A stretch of DNA of 64,000 bases from Verrucomicrobiota bacterium (GTDB lineage: Bacteria > Verrucomicrobiota > Verrucomicrobiia > Limisphaerales > DSYF01), in assembly GCA_025457615.1 (NCBI GenBank), contig JALOTZ010000009.1:1-64000 (forward strand). Reading direction: 5' to 3'. The number at the start of each line of letters is the position of its first letter. The first letter of the stretch is position 1. Shown piece by piece: positions 45,786 to 54,375 of this stretch. The notes beneath the pieces were generated by a model that had not been told where the DNA came from, made no database searches, and saw only the letters and a list, made by a program, of their open reading frames with translations. The translations under genes and the position numbers were made by a program.

Positions 45786-46438
45786 TGTCCAAAACAGCTT
45801 TTATTTTGTGACCCGGCTCAAAAGGAATGCGGACATCCAGATCGTGGAAGAATACCAGGTGCCCAAAGGCGGCAACGTGCTCAAAGATCAGAAGGTGCGG
45901 TTGCAGGCCTTTGTGGCGGGGCGTCCAGATTTGCAGGACTTCCGCCTGGTGACCCTCTGGCTGGAGGACAAGCAGGAGGAATTGGTGCTGCTGACCAACC
46001 ACTTCAAGCTCGCCGCCTCCACCATCGCCGCCATCTACAAGGAACGCTGGCAGATCGAACTGTTCTTCAAGCTGCTCAAGCAACAGCTCCAGATCAAAAC
46101 CTTCGTCGGCACCAGTGCCAATGCCGTGCGCATCCAGATTTGGACAGCATTGATCGCGGTGCTGATCGTCCGCTACTTGCAGTTCCGCTCCCATTTCAAG
46201 TGGGCTCTCTCCAATCTGGTGGCCCTGCTGCGCTGGAATCTATTCACCTATCGCAATCTCTGGGATTGGTTGAACCGCCCTTTTGACACGCCTCCGCAAC
46301 CTTCCCTGCAACTGCAGCTCAACTTGGACAGCATCCGCGCGGCAGGATAGGCAACCTCATCTCACAATCCCGAAATCGCCTCAAAAAACCCCCAACAAAA
46401 TCGAGGATCTTACCACGACACCTCAGTTGTTTTGGACA
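45786..46438 (+). mobile_element. Internally deleted IS4-family insertion element
   Basis: TGTCCAAAACA at 45786-45796 and its exact inverted copy TGTTTTGGACA at 46428-46438 bound a 653-base element carrying only the C-terminal half of an IS4-type transposase. The left terminal repeat joins directly to the middle of the transposase frame, so an internal deletion removed the gene's start while keeping both ends. The tail after the transposase (46351-46427) is AT-rich non-coding sequence. Such a copy could move only with a transposase supplied by a full element elsewhere. Confidence 0.7.
45796..46350 (+). pseudogene. 5'-truncated IS4-family transposase
   Basis: About 184 codons of the C-terminal part of a DDE transposase (Transposase_11 type). 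It opens in mid-domain with FYFVTRLKRNADIQIVEEYQ and keeps the YREK signature IYKERWQIELFFKLLKQQL with the catalytic Glu. The N-terminal half with the first two catalytic Asp residues is missing. It therefore cannot be active. The frame is otherwise free of stops, which suggests the deletion is fairly recent. Confidence 0.82.
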
Positions 46439-46560
46439 GCAGTGATCCCTTCACAAAAGCGACCGGATGGTCTGCGGGAACCACCCGGCACCGGGGCCGG
46501 GTCTGTGGAAGGCCAGATTCAAGCTTGTGAGCGGACGGTGTCATTCGTACTTGTGCCGGC

Positions 46561-48297
46561 ATGGACAAGCAGAAAGTGGCGGAGGTGCTGGTCGAGATCG
46601 GGACGTTGCTCGAGTTGAAGGGGGAAAACCCGTTCAAGACCCGGGCCTACCAGAACGCCGCGCGCGCCGTCGAGAACCTGGCCGAACCCATCGAGACGAT
46701 TGTGGCGGAGGGCCGGTTGGGCAAGATCAAGGGGTTCGGCGAGGCGCTCCAGCAGAAGGTGACCGAACTCGTCACCACCGGGCGCCTCAAGTATTACGAG
46801 GATCTCAAGGCTTCCATCCCGCCCGGCCTGATGGCCATGCTCGACATCCCTGGCCTCGGACCCAAGCGGATTCTTATGTTGCGACAGAAACTGGGGGTCG
46901 AGTCCGTCGAGGCGCTCGAACTGGCCTGCCAGGCCGGGCGGGTGGCGGAGTTGGACGGATTTGGCGACAAGTCGCAGGCCAAGATCCTCGAGGGCATCGA
47001 GCGGACCCGCCTCTATGCGTCCCGGCACCTGCTCAGTGACGCTTTGCGGGTTGCCGAACCTGTCCTCGCACAACTCCGGGCGCATCCGGACGTCATTCGC
47101 TGCAGCCTCGCGGGCAGCCTGCGCCGGTGGAGGGAGACCATTGGCGACGTGGATTTCCTGGCGTCGTCGAAGGCGCCCGGGGCGGTCATTGACGACTTTG
47201 CCGGTCAACCGGGCATTCTCCGGGTCATCGCCAAGGGCGAGACCAAGACCAGTGTGCTGCTGGAGGGCGGCATCCAGGCCGACTTGCGGGTGGTGAGCGA
47301 TGCGGAGTATCCCTTCGCCCTGGCTTACTTCACGGGCAGCAAGGAGCACAACATCGTCCTGCGCCAACGCGCCATCGAGCGCGGGCTGCGGCTTAACGAG
47401 TACGGCTTGTTCCGGTCGAAGGAGGAGACGCGCGCTCCGGAATTGCGGGTCGCCTGCCAGGATGAACAGGATATCTATGCCAGGCTGGATCTGGCTTATA
47501 TCCCGCCCGAATTGCGGGAGGATCACGGAGAAGTGCAAGCGGCGGAGCAGGGGGACCTGCCCCGGTTGATCGAGTGGACCGATCTCCAGGGTTCCCTGCA
47601 CAACCATTCGACCTGGAGCGACGGGCACCAGACGCTGGAGGAGATCGCGTCCGCGATGCAGGAACTGGGCTTCAGCTACTGGGCCATCACCGACCACAGT
47701 CAATCGAGCTTCCAGGCCAACGGGCTCGATGCGTCCCGGTTGCGCCAGCAGTTGCGGGAGATTCGCGCCATCAACCGGCGTCTCGAGGATGAGGGCGTGG
47801 ACTTCCGGCTGCTGACGGGGACCGAGGTGGACATTTTGAAGGACCGGCTGGACTTCGACGACGACCGGCTGGCGGAGTTGGATGTGGTGGTGGCCAGCCT
47901 GCACGTGCCGGCGAACAACGAAGCCGACAACACCCAACGCATCCTGCGCGCGGTGGAGAACCCGCATGTGGACATCATCGGCCACTTGACCGGGCGCCTG
48001 CTGCTGGCGCGCGAGCCCTACCCGGTCAATCCACAGGCGGTCATCGAAGCCTGCGCAGCCACCGGAACTTGGATCGAGCTGAACTGCAATCCCAAGCGGT
48101 TCGATCTGGATTGGCGGCAGTGGCCCGAGGCCAGGCGCAAGGGAGTCAAGTGCGTGCTCAGTCCCGATGCGCACCGGTTCGAACACGCCGGTTTCCTGCG
48201 ACTCGGGGCGGGGGTGGCGCGCAAGGGCTGGCTGACCAAGGCGGATGTGATGAACACACTGCCGTTGGCGAAGTTGCGCAAGCTCCTGTGCGGGTGA
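46561..48297 (+). CDS. polX: Family X DNA polymerase / PHP 3'-5' exonuclease (PolX)
   Basis: A 578-residue two-part repair enzyme. The N-terminal polymerase beta-like part has a helix-hairpin-helix (LDIPGLGPKRILML) and the nucleotidyltransferase motif SLAGSLRRWRETIGDVDF with the catalytic Asp pair. The C-terminal PHP domain (from about residue 340) has LHNHSTWSDG, AITDHSQ, TGTEVDIL and the closing SPDAHR, all metal ligands. Bacterial PolX fills gaps in base-excision repair. Length and order are normal. It lies just downstream of the IS4 remnant, 122 bases away. Confidence 0.95.
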   Translation: MDKQKVAEVLVEIGTLLELKGENPFKTRAYQNAARAVENLAEPIETIVAEGRLGKIKGFGEALQQKVTELVTTGRLKYYEDLKASIPPGLMAMLDIPGLGPKRILMLRQKLGVESVEALELACQAGRVAELDGFGDKSQAKILEGIERTRLYASRHLLSDALRVAEPVLAQLRAHPDVIRCSLAGSLRRWRETIGDVDFLASSKAPGAVIDDFAGQPGILRVIAKGETKTSVLLEGGIQADLRVVSDAEYPFALAYFTGSKEHNIVLRQRAIERGLRLNEYGLFRSKEETRAPELRVACQDEQDIYARLDLAYIPPELREDHGEVQAAEQGDLPRLIEWTDLQGSLHNHSTWSDGHQTLEEIASAMQELGFSYWAITDHSQSSFQANGLDASRLRQQLREIRAINRRLEDEGVDFRLLTGTEVDILKDRLDFDDDRLAELDVVVASLHVPANNEADNTQRILRAVENPHVDIIGHLTGRLLLAREPYPVNPQAVIEACAATGTWIELNCNPKRFDLDWRQWPEARRKGVKCVLSPDAHRFEHAGFLRLGAGVARKGWLTKADVMNTLPLAKLRKLLCG

Positions 48298-48590
48298 GCG
48301 GCCGGCGTCCAGCTCATTCTCGGTTTGGCACTGGTCTGTCCACCCGGTCCGTCCTCCGCAGCAGGGCTACTCCGGAGCATGGGTGACCCGCGGTTGTTGC
48401 GCCCGCCACCAGGCCGCTGAAACATCGAGCACGTCCCTCCGGTACCGGGGCTGTGGCTCATGGAGCCGCGCTTCTCCACGACAGGTTCATGGTCCCAACG
48501 CGCGATGGCCTCATCGTGGAGGCTCCCCCCGCGGAGCCCGGTGGCCGGGGATGGGGATGGGCCAGGATCAGAGGCAAACGCAAGTGCGCC
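48298..48590. other. Intergenic stretch after polX
   Basis: Almost 300 bases with no supported gene between the convergent polX and porin genes. GGCTGTGGCTCATGGAGCCG at 48449-48468 (and CGCTT after it) closely matches the GCTGCGGCTCATGGAGCCGCGCTCC block of the family B repeat, so part of this gap is probably a decayed copy. I see no convincing terminator. Confidence 0.4.
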
Positions 48591-49961
48591 TTACAGCTTG
48601 AAATCCACCTGGACCCAGAACTTCTGGACGTTCGAGTTGAATCCGCCGGGGCTGAGCGCGTTCTTTGCGTCGTAGAACGCGTACTTGACCAGCGCGGTCC
48701 AGTGTTTGCCCAGCTTCTTGCTTAAGCTCACGTCAATCTCGTTGCCGTAGTTCTGGAGTCCATCGCTGGCGGCGTCGAACTTGTGCAGCATGACCTTGAG
48801 CGGCAGGTCCCACGGCAGGTCCACCTGCCCCCACACATACAGGTCCTGCAACCCAGCCCCCGGGGTGTTGAGGAACACGTCGGCCCAGCCGTTGAACGCG
48901 TGCAAGGTGGCCAGGGGCGTCTGGAAGCCGGCGTTGTTGTCGGAGCCCAGCAGTTCGTAACCCGCGCCGAAGCTCACCGGCTGGATCTTGCTGCCCAGCG
49001 CCAGGTGCAGGTAAGGCGCGCTGTAACTGTTGGGGTTGTTCGCGTAATCGGTCTGCCAGGCGAACTCGCCGCGGTAATCCAGCTTGAGATCCCGGGTCAT
49101 CGGGACCTGTCCCACGACGCTGAAGCCGTAAGTGGCGCACGAGGCGGCGTTGCCCACCCCGTTCTCCAGATCCAACAGGTAGATGTAGCCGGTCAGATCG
49201 GCGTAGTCGGTGCGGTCGTAGTTGGCGTGGAGCACGTGCGAGCTGGACTGGTAATCCTTGGCGGCGGGCAGCAGGTCGGGGACATTGCCGCCGACGCGGT
49301 TGACGCGCCCGATCCAGGTGTAGAGCAGGTCGAGCTTCTCGACGCTGGTGTTGCCCAACCGGATGGCGTCGAAGGTCTGCGGGTTCTGCCGCCAGTCCAC
49401 CGACCCGATGAACCGCTGGTTGTCGAGGTTGATCGTCTGGCGTCCGCCTTTGCCGGACGTGGCCCAGTTGGTGTAGGCGTAGCTGATCCAGGCCTGGTTG
49501 ATCTCGGTGGTGGGCGGATCGAGGACGAGGGTCTTGTCGCCCGCGCTGGCGGCATTGTCGCCGGCGAAGTAGCTGTCCCGGTTGCCCAGCGTGGCCAGGT
49601 TGAGCCCCTCGATCATGCCCTGGAACCCGTAGAGCTCGGCGGTGGTCAAGCCGAACACCGTGCGCATGGTGAAGGCTTGGGACGGCTTGGCCGTCTCGGT
49701 GTCGGCGTACTCGTAGCGCGGCCGCCACTGGAAGTTGATCTTGCTCCGGCCGATGGCATCCGGCAGGTCACGGTTGAAGAGGGCGTCGAGGGTGCCGGGC
49801 TCCGCGTTGGTCAATGCGGCCGCGGTTGCGGGGGCGTTGGTGGACACCGCCGCGGCGTCCGGTGGCGGGTTGGTTTCCACGAGCTCGGCCCGGGCGGGTC
49901 CGGCGACCAGCAGGCTGATAACAAACACGGCTGGGAGAACAAACCAAGGGTTGCAGTTCAT
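48591..49961 (-). CDS. Outer-membrane porin-like beta-barrel (alginate-export-like)
   Basis: A 456-residue exported protein with a signal peptide (WFVLPAVFVISLLVAGPARA). After a Pro/Ala-rich linker, the rest alternates as amphipathic strands with many aromatic residues (FQWRPRYEYADTE, YLHLALGSKIQPVSFGAGYE, WTALVKYAFYDAKN) and ends in VQVDFKL, typical of outer-membrane barrels. The overall pattern is like the alginate-export/OprB-type porin group. The transported solute is unknown. An FNR-like palindrome lies 37 bases before the ATG, linking it to the neighbouring Crp/Fnr module. Confidence 0.75.
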   Translation of the reverse strand: MNCNPWFVLPAVFVISLLVAGPARAELVETNPPPDAAAVSTNAPATAAALTNAEPGTLDALFNRDLPDAIGRSKINFQWRPRYEYADTETAKPSQAFTMRTVFGLTTAELYGFQGMIEGLNLATLGNRDSYFAGDNAASAGDKTLVLDPPTTEINQAWISYAYTNWATSGKGGRQTINLDNQRFIGSVDWRQNPQTFDAIRLGNTSVEKLDLLYTWIGRVNRVGGNVPDLLPAAKDYQSSSHVLHANYDRTDYADLTGYIYLLDLENGVGNAASCATYGFSVVGQVPMTRDLKLDYRGEFAWQTDYANNPNSYSAPYLHLALGSKIQPVSFGAGYELLGSDNNAGFQTPLATLHAFNGWADVFLNTPGAGLQDLYVWGQVDLPWDLPLKVMLHKFDAASDGLQNYGNEIDVSLSKKLGKHWTALVKYAFYDAKNALSPGGFNSNVQKFWVQVDFKL

Positions 49962-49997
49962 GCGCGGCAGGATAGGAGCAGGCCCGCGGGAAGGGCT

Positions 49998-50011
49998 TTG
50001 ACTTCCGTCAA
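49998..50011 (-). promoter_or_regulatory. FNR/DNR-like operator upstream of the porin gene
   Basis: TTGACTTCCGTCAA is a perfect inverted repeat TTGAC-N4-GTCAA, one base per half-site from the FNR consensus TTGAT-N4-ATCAA. It sits 37 bases upstream of the porin start codon. A second such site is at 52334, and a Crp/Fnr regulator gene is 2.5 kb away. Confidence 0.55.
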
Positions 50012-50025
50012 GGCCGCGGCTCGAA

Positions 50026-50322
50026 TCAGGCCAGACGCCCCTGCGCTTCGGGTGCCATCATGGCCGGCGACCAGGGCGGATCCCACACGATCTCGACGTC
50101 CGCCTCCCCGACGCCGGGGAGATTCAACAGCACGGCTCGCACCGCGCTGGTGATGCTGTCGTGCATCGGACAGCCGCGCATCGTCAGCGTCATCTTGACT
50201 GCCACGCGCGCCGGATCGAGGCGCACGTCGTAGATCAGGCCCAGGGCGACGATGTCGAGGCCCATCTCCGGGTCCACGACCTCGCGCAGTGCCTCCAGGA
50301 CCTGTTGCTCGGTCATGTTCAT
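50026..50322 (-). CDS. MIP18/DUF59-family Fe-S assembly protein
   Basis: A 98-residue protein of the SufT/MIP18 (DUF59) family, which helps mature Fe-S proteins. The motif VVDPEMGLDIVALGLIYDV and the conserved Cys in MTLTMRGCPMHD are diagnostic, and the ending VWDPPWSPAMM is typical. Its ATG overlaps the stop of the membrane-protein gene by four bases (ATGA), fixing the start at 50322 over another Met two codons on. It is the last gene of the DUF2249-membrane protein-DUF59 operon. Confidence 0.92.
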   Translation of the reverse strand: MNMTEQQVLEALREVVDPEMGLDIVALGLIYDVRLDPARVAVKMTLTMRGCPMHDSITSAVRAVLLNLPGVGEADVEIVWDPPWSPAMMAPEAQGRLA

Positions 50323-51755
50323 GGGATTCCCGCAGATTGACCGGGCCGTGCCGCCACCGGTTGCCACCTGGGCCTCAACCGATGGCCGAGGATCAAGCCA
50401 TAGTTCGAAAGATGCAGAGCGACGGCCGCAGCCATGGCGATCCCACCCCAGCGCACGGTGCCGGTGCTGGAGAGCAGAATTCCGGCGCAGACCAACGTCA
50501 GTGCCAGGGCATAAACCATCGCCCCAGCGCGCAACCGGTGTTCCGAATACATGTCCGCCAGGTTCGGCACCCGCGTCCGGCCCAGGTGCGGACTGTAGGT
50601 GCCATACCACACCAGGAACGACAGGATCTTGAACAGCATGCCCAGGATGGCGGTCGAGATCAGGCCGAACACCGCCAGAAAGCCGTAGAGATTCTCCAAC
50701 TGCCCGGTGACCACCGTCAGCGGCAGCCCCGGCCACGACAACACGCCCGCCAGGCCGGCGAGCGGAACCGTCACGGTCAACCCCGACAGGAACATCCGCA
50801 GCGGCCCATCCAGCAGGCGGCGTTTGCGGGCGCGCAGCAGCGCACGCAACTCGAGGGCGTGGAGCAGCAGCGCCGTCGTCAAAAGGCCGGCAAACACCAG
50901 CTTCCACGGACTCCGGGTGGCCATCGTGACGGCCAATCCGAGCAGTCCCGCGTTGAGCAGCCCGATCACCCACCACGCGCGTCGCGGGCTTTGCACTTCG
51001 CTGAGCAGGAACATCGGCAGCAGCTTCAGCGAGAGCGTGACCGTGAGCAGGACAAAGCCGCCGAGCACTCCCAGATGGGCGTGCGTGTGCATGGCGCTCA
51101 TCTGGTCAAACCGTGCCACGAAGGTGGAAACCGCCTCCAAACCACGCAGCGTCATCGCCAACGGGTTGCCTGCGGACAGACGTTCGAGAGATTCGTAGGA
51201 GCACTTGGACGCCGCCAACGCGAGCCCGGCCATTGCCGCCGCCAGCAGCCAGCCCAGGGCGGAACCCATCCCGGCGCTTACTGGATTCCATCGGCGCGAG
51301 CGGATGGCGGTCCAGCCCACATTGAGGAGCAGCAAGGTCACGCCGAGGGCGAAGATGGAGCCCCAATGTCCGACCTGTTTGAGGTTCCAATGCCAGAAAC
51401 TCCAGACCATGCCCGGCACGGCCACCGCGTGGCACAGCAGGTGAACGAAGGCCAGGCGCTGGCTGGCCAGACGCGTCTCCAGCGCCACCGGCACCAGTTG
51501 ATACAACACCCCGAACACGACCGACCCGATCCAGCCGAGCAACGCCAGGTGCGTCGCCGCGATCACGTGTTGGTTGTAGTGGTAGGTCGAGAGGATCGTC
51601 GGGCGGGCGATCAGCAGCGCGATCACCCCCGGCAGGCACACCAGGCCGCACAGGATGAATCCGAGCGGGAGCCGGATGGATGGTGCCGTCGCGATCCCGG
51701 CTTCCACTGGCGCACGCGCCGCCGGCCTGGAAGGGGATGGGGCGACGCGCCCCAC
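50319..51755 (-). CDS. Polytopic membrane protein, NnrS / heme-copper oxidase subunit I-like
   Basis: A protein of about 478 residues with some twelve transmembrane helices. His residues cluster at helix ends: STYHYNQHVIAATHLALLGW and MHTHAHLGVLGGF resemble heme or metal sites in NnrS and in cbb3 oxidase subunit I-like proteins. It lacks the full oxidase ligand set I would expect, so it is more likely an accessory heme protein in nitrogen-oxide or low-oxygen metabolism. A GTG at 51755, four bases after the DUF2249 stop, is used; a longer GTG start at 51791 would overlap that gene. Function is inferred from family and neighbours. Confidence 0.65.
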   Translation of the reverse strand: MGRVAPSPSRPAARAPVEAGIATAPSIRLPLGFILCGLVCLPGVIALLIARPTILSTYHYNQHVIAATHLALLGWIGSVVFGVLYQLVPVALETRLASQRLAFVHLLCHAVAVPGMVWSFWHWNLKQVGHWGSIFALGVTLLLLNVGWTAIRSRRWNPVSAGMGSALGWLLAAAMAGLALAASKCSYESLERLSAGNPLAMTLRGLEAVSTFVARFDQMSAMHTHAHLGVLGGFVLLTVTLSLKLLPMFLLSEVQSPRRAWWVIGLLNAGLLGLAVTMATRSPWKLVFAGLLTTALLLHALELRALLRARKRRLLDGPLRMFLSGLTVTVPLAGLAGVLSWPGLPLTVVTGQLENLYGFLAVFGLISTAILGMLFKILSFLVWYGTYSPHLGRTRVPNLADMYSEHRLRAGAMVYALALTLVCAGILLSSTGTVRWGGIAMAAAVALHLSNYGLILGHRLRPRWQPVAARPGQSAGIP

Positions 51756-51759
51756 CGGA

Positions 51760-52296
51760 TCAGCAACGGCGGATGACAGTGATGCAGCCACCCTCGGGAT
51801 GCTCCTCGCACTCGCCTCGGAATCCGCGCGCTTCCAGTTGGTCCAGCAGATGGATTGGCCGACGGTCGGTCAAGGCGCGCAGCGTGACCCCCTCGGACAG
51901 GGACGCGAGCGATTCGAGGACGCGCGTCATGGGCTGCGGCGGTTCCAGTCCGCGCACGTCCAGCTCAAGGATCGACCCTTCCTGGCTGGCGGACGAACAG
52001 CCGCAGCCGCATTCCGCCGTCTGGCCACGGCCGTCAGCCGGCAAAGCCTGCGCCGCCGCCGCTTTCGGATCCCGAGTGAATCGCACCTCCCAATCTCCCC
52101 CTCCGAGATCCAGCGCTTCATGCGCGAACCCCTGCTGCCGCAGCACGTCATACAGCGGAACCGGCTCGAAGGGCGCAATCAACCGGAACGTCCCCCCCAC
52201 CGCGATTCGGTTTGCCAAGGCCATGATTTGGGAACATGGGGCGCGTCCGGACCGGAGATCCTCCCGCACGTCCAAGGTCAGTAGTTGATCAGTCAT
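51760..52296 (-). CDS. DUF2249 domain protein (two copies of the domain)
   Basis: A 178-residue soluble protein with two DUF2249 (TusA-like fold) units. The first starts LLTLDVREDLRSGRAPCSQI and continues LIAPFEPVPLYDVLRQQGF. The second starts SILELDVRGLEPPQPMTRVL and continues ALTDRRPIHLLDQLEARGF. A Cys-rich linker (ECGCGCSS) lies between them. DUF2249 proteins often accompany nitric-oxide and denitrification genes, but their biochemical role is not settled. The ATG at 52296 is followed 38 bases upstream by an FNR-like box, so this operon is probably under Crp/Fnr control. Confidence 0.8.
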   Translation of the reverse strand: MTDQLLTLDVREDLRSGRAPCSQIMALANRIAVGGTFRLIAPFEPVPLYDVLRQQGFAHEALDLGGGDWEVRFTRDPKAAAAQALPADGRGQTAECGCGCSSASQEGSILELDVRGLEPPQPMTRVLESLASLSEGVTLRALTDRRPIHLLDQLEARGFRGECEEHPEGGCITVIRRC

Positions 52297-52333
52297 CGTC
52301 GGCGAAGCATGGGCGCCGGTGCGAGGCACCACC

Positions 52334-52347
52334 TTGATGCCGGTCAA
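52334..52347 (-). promoter_or_regulatory. FNR/DNR-like operator upstream of the DUF2249 operon
   Basis: TTGATGCCGGTCAA matches TTGAT-N4-ATCAA in nine of ten fixed positions. It lies 38 bases before the DUF2249 ATG, nearly the same distance as the site at 49998 from the porin ATG. It is just outside the family B repeat that occupies the rest of this divergent promoter region. Confidence 0.6.
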
Positions 52348-52361
52348 GGTTTGCGCAGTCC

Positions 52362-52505
52362 CAGCAATTCTCATTTTGGCCCGGAGCGCGGCTCCATGAG
52401 CCGCAGCACCCCCGCCACGGAAGGCCATTCTCAATCCTACAGTGGCGTTGTTCCAGGCGCAGCTGCTGCGGGTCGCGGACCCGCGCTCCAAAATGAGAAT
52501 TGCTG
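52362..52505 (-). repeat. Family B MITE-like repeat, copy 2 (complete)
   Basis: A 144-base element with perfect 18-base terminal inverted repeats: CAGCAATTCTCATTTTGG at 52362-52379 and its exact inverse at 52488-52505. The interior has hairpin-forming GCGGCTCCATGAGCCGC and GGTCGCGGACCCGCG. It encodes no protein and lies between the divergent DUF2249 and Crp/Fnr genes, ending 53 bases before the regulator ATG. It must therefore shape or carry the regulator's promoter. Copy 1 at 25578 is the inverse orientation. Confidence 0.8.
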
Positions 52506-52558
52506 TGCGCAGTCAGGGGAACGTTGTTTTCCGGGAGCGCGTTGGGCAAGCTGGGTGG

Positions 52559-53281
52559 ATGACGATCAACAACGCGTTGGCCGAACTGAAGGGCACCATG
52601 ATCGCCCGCGGGCTGCGCGCCTGCCGTCTCTTCACCGGTCTCAACCCGGAGGATCTCCAACAAGTGGCCGACATCGTCTCCGTCCGCCGGATCGAGCGCG
52701 ACGAGTATGTGTTTCGCGAAGGCCAGCCCTCCAAGGGCTTCTTCGTCGTCCACCAGGGGGCGATCAGCATCCACCGGGTGAACGCGGCCGGACGCGAACA
52801 AGTGCTGCACGTCTTTCGCGCCGGGGAATCCTTTGCCGAAGCCACCCTTTCCATGGAAGCCGGGTATCCCGCGGACGCCCGGGCGGTGGAATCGAGCCAG
52901 GTGCTGATGATTCCGCGCCAGGCGTTTCTGGAGTTGTTGCGGCGGCGGCCTGAACTTGCCGTGCGCCTGCTGGTCGGCATGAGCCTGCGGCTGCGCACCC
53001 TGGTCGGGCAGTTGGAGGACATGACCCTGCACCAGGTCGAGCATCGTCTGGCCAACTGGCTGCTGAAACGCTGTCCGGACCCTGCCAGCCCCAAGCCCGT
53101 CACCATTGAACTGACCACGACCAAGCGCGCGCTGGCGGCCGAGTTGGGCACGGTGAGTGAAACCCTGTCCCGCACCCTGGCCAAGATGCGCGACCTGAAC
53201 CTTCTGCACACCCGCGGCAAGACCCTCACCATTGAGAATCCCATCCGGCTCAAGACTTATCTTGAGGAACGGGATGTGTGA
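52559..53281 (+). CDS. Crp/Fnr-family transcriptional regulator (DNR-like)
   Basis: A 240-residue regulator with a cNMP-binding-like domain (about residues 15-135, including FREGQPSKGFFVVHQGAISI) and a C-terminal helix-turn-helix (LTTTKRALAAELGTVSETLS). FNR-type N-terminal Cys clusters are absent: one Cys lies in ACRLF and one before the HTH. It is therefore unlikely to sense oxygen through a 4Fe-4S cluster and may bind heme/NO as DNR/NnrR proteins do, or a nucleotide. The recognition helix ends in TVSETLSRTLAKM, close to FNR-class readers of TTGAT-like sites, consistent with the two boxes found nearby. The ATG at 52559 is used; the longer frame runs back through the repeat. Confidence 0.88.
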   Translation: MTINNALAELKGTMIARGLRACRLFTGLNPEDLQQVADIVSVRRIERDEYVFREGQPSKGFFVVHQGAISIHRVNAAGREQVLHVFRAGESFAEATLSMEAGYPADARAVESSQVLMIPRQAFLELLRRRPELAVRLLVGMSLRLRTLVGQLEDMTLHQVEHRLANWLLKRCPDPASPKPVTIELTTTKRALAAELGTVSETLSRTLAKMRDLNLLHTRGKTLTIENPIRLKTYLEERDV

Positions 53282-53353
53282 CCGCCACCGCTGTCCGCCG
53301 CTCAAGCCCTTCGCCTTTGGAACTCCCGGACCCACCCCTGAACCGCAAATGCC

Positions 53354-54322
53354 TCAAGCTCCCGGGGTCGCACCGTCTTCCAAGCCGTCCAGCATCCGGC
53401 GGATGGTCTGCGGGGCGTTGCCTTCGAAGCGGTTGTTCACGTAGAGGAAGGCGGGGCGTTGGACACTGGACTGCAACCCGCGCTGCGCCAGGCGCACGCC
53501 GGCCTCCACCCCTTCGGCGTAGGGCTCTTGGATCCGGTCGTAGGGACTGAAGCGCTGGACGGCGTCCGCGTAAGTGCGACCGGGCTTCAGGAGGAATCGG
53601 GCGGCGGTGAAGGGGGCGGTGGGGAGACCCTCGGCCAGGTGCATCTGTTCGGTCACCGGCGGCATTTCATTCCAACTGTTGAAGACATGGGCCACCCCAT
53701 GCCGGGCCAGGGTCTCGAAATACTCCGGGTGCAGGAACGTGGCGTTTCGGATCTCGACGCCATAGCGCACGCCCGCTGGCAGTTGCGCGAGAAACGCCTC
53801 GAGCCGCTCGACGAACTCGCGTCCGCGCCCGAATTCGCCCGGCTGAAACCGGCTGAACTCGAACAGCACCAGGCCCAGTTTCGGTCCCAGCGCGGCGCAG
53901 GGAGCAAGAAAGGCGTCGGTGAACAGGCGCGGGTTGAGGAAGTTCTCATTCTCGCGTCCGGCGCGCGTTCCAAACCGGTCGAGTGCTGGAAACCGTTTGA
54001 TGGTGATGTCCCCGGTCACCTTGAACGCGAACCGGAATTCGTCCGGCACCAGGGCTCCCAGCTCGCGTACACCGCGCTCGGTGGGAAACGTGTAGTAAGC
54101 GGCATCCACGCACACGGTCTTGAAGGTTTCGCCGTATTCGGACAGGCACAGCCGCTCGAAACGGGTCGAGGAGAACCGTCCACGCCAGATATAGCGGTCG
54201 CGGGTGTAGAGGCTCCCCAGCCAGCCCGGATACTTCCACGAGGAGGTTCCGAAGTACACGCCCGAAGCCGACAACCGGGCCAGCCGTCCGCTCAAGGGAT
54301 CGAGGCGGATGGATTCAATCAT
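53354..54322 (-). CDS. DUF72 domain protein
   Basis: A 322-residue TIM-barrel protein of the DUF72 (YecE) family. Family features are VYFGTSSWKYPGWLG near residue 20, YYTFPTERGVRELGALVPDE, FAFKVTGDITIKR and GVEIRNATFLHPEYFE. The function of DUF72 is unknown. The ATG at 54322 is the start closest to the domain; a much longer frame upstream overlaps the sulfatase gene and lacks similarity. The gene stands between the regulator (converging) and the sulfatase-like gene. Confidence 0.85.
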   Translation of the reverse strand: MIESIRLDPLSGRLARLSASGVYFGTSSWKYPGWLGSLYTRDRYIWRGRFSSTRFERLCLSEYGETFKTVCVDAAYYTFPTERGVRELGALVPDEFRFAFKVTGDITIKRFPALDRFGTRAGRENENFLNPRLFTDAFLAPCAALGPKLGLVLFEFSRFQPGEFGRGREFVERLEAFLAQLPAGVRYGVEIRNATFLHPEYFETLARHGVAHVFNSWNEMPPVTEQMHLAEGLPTAPFTAARFLLKPGRTYADAVQRFSPYDRIQEPYAEGVEAGVRLAQRGLQSSVQRPAFLYVNNRFEGNAPQTIRRMLDGLEDGATPGA

Positions 54323-54375
54323 TGAGATCGCGCGGCGCAACTCCCGGTCCGGGTCGCCGCGAAAAAACTGGGCGA

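Noticed and set aside
48733-49728. Second minus-strand frame of 331 codons inside the porin gene
   Set aside because: It is rich in Arg and His as expected from a shifted frame of a high-GC barrel gene, and has no signal peptide or domain.
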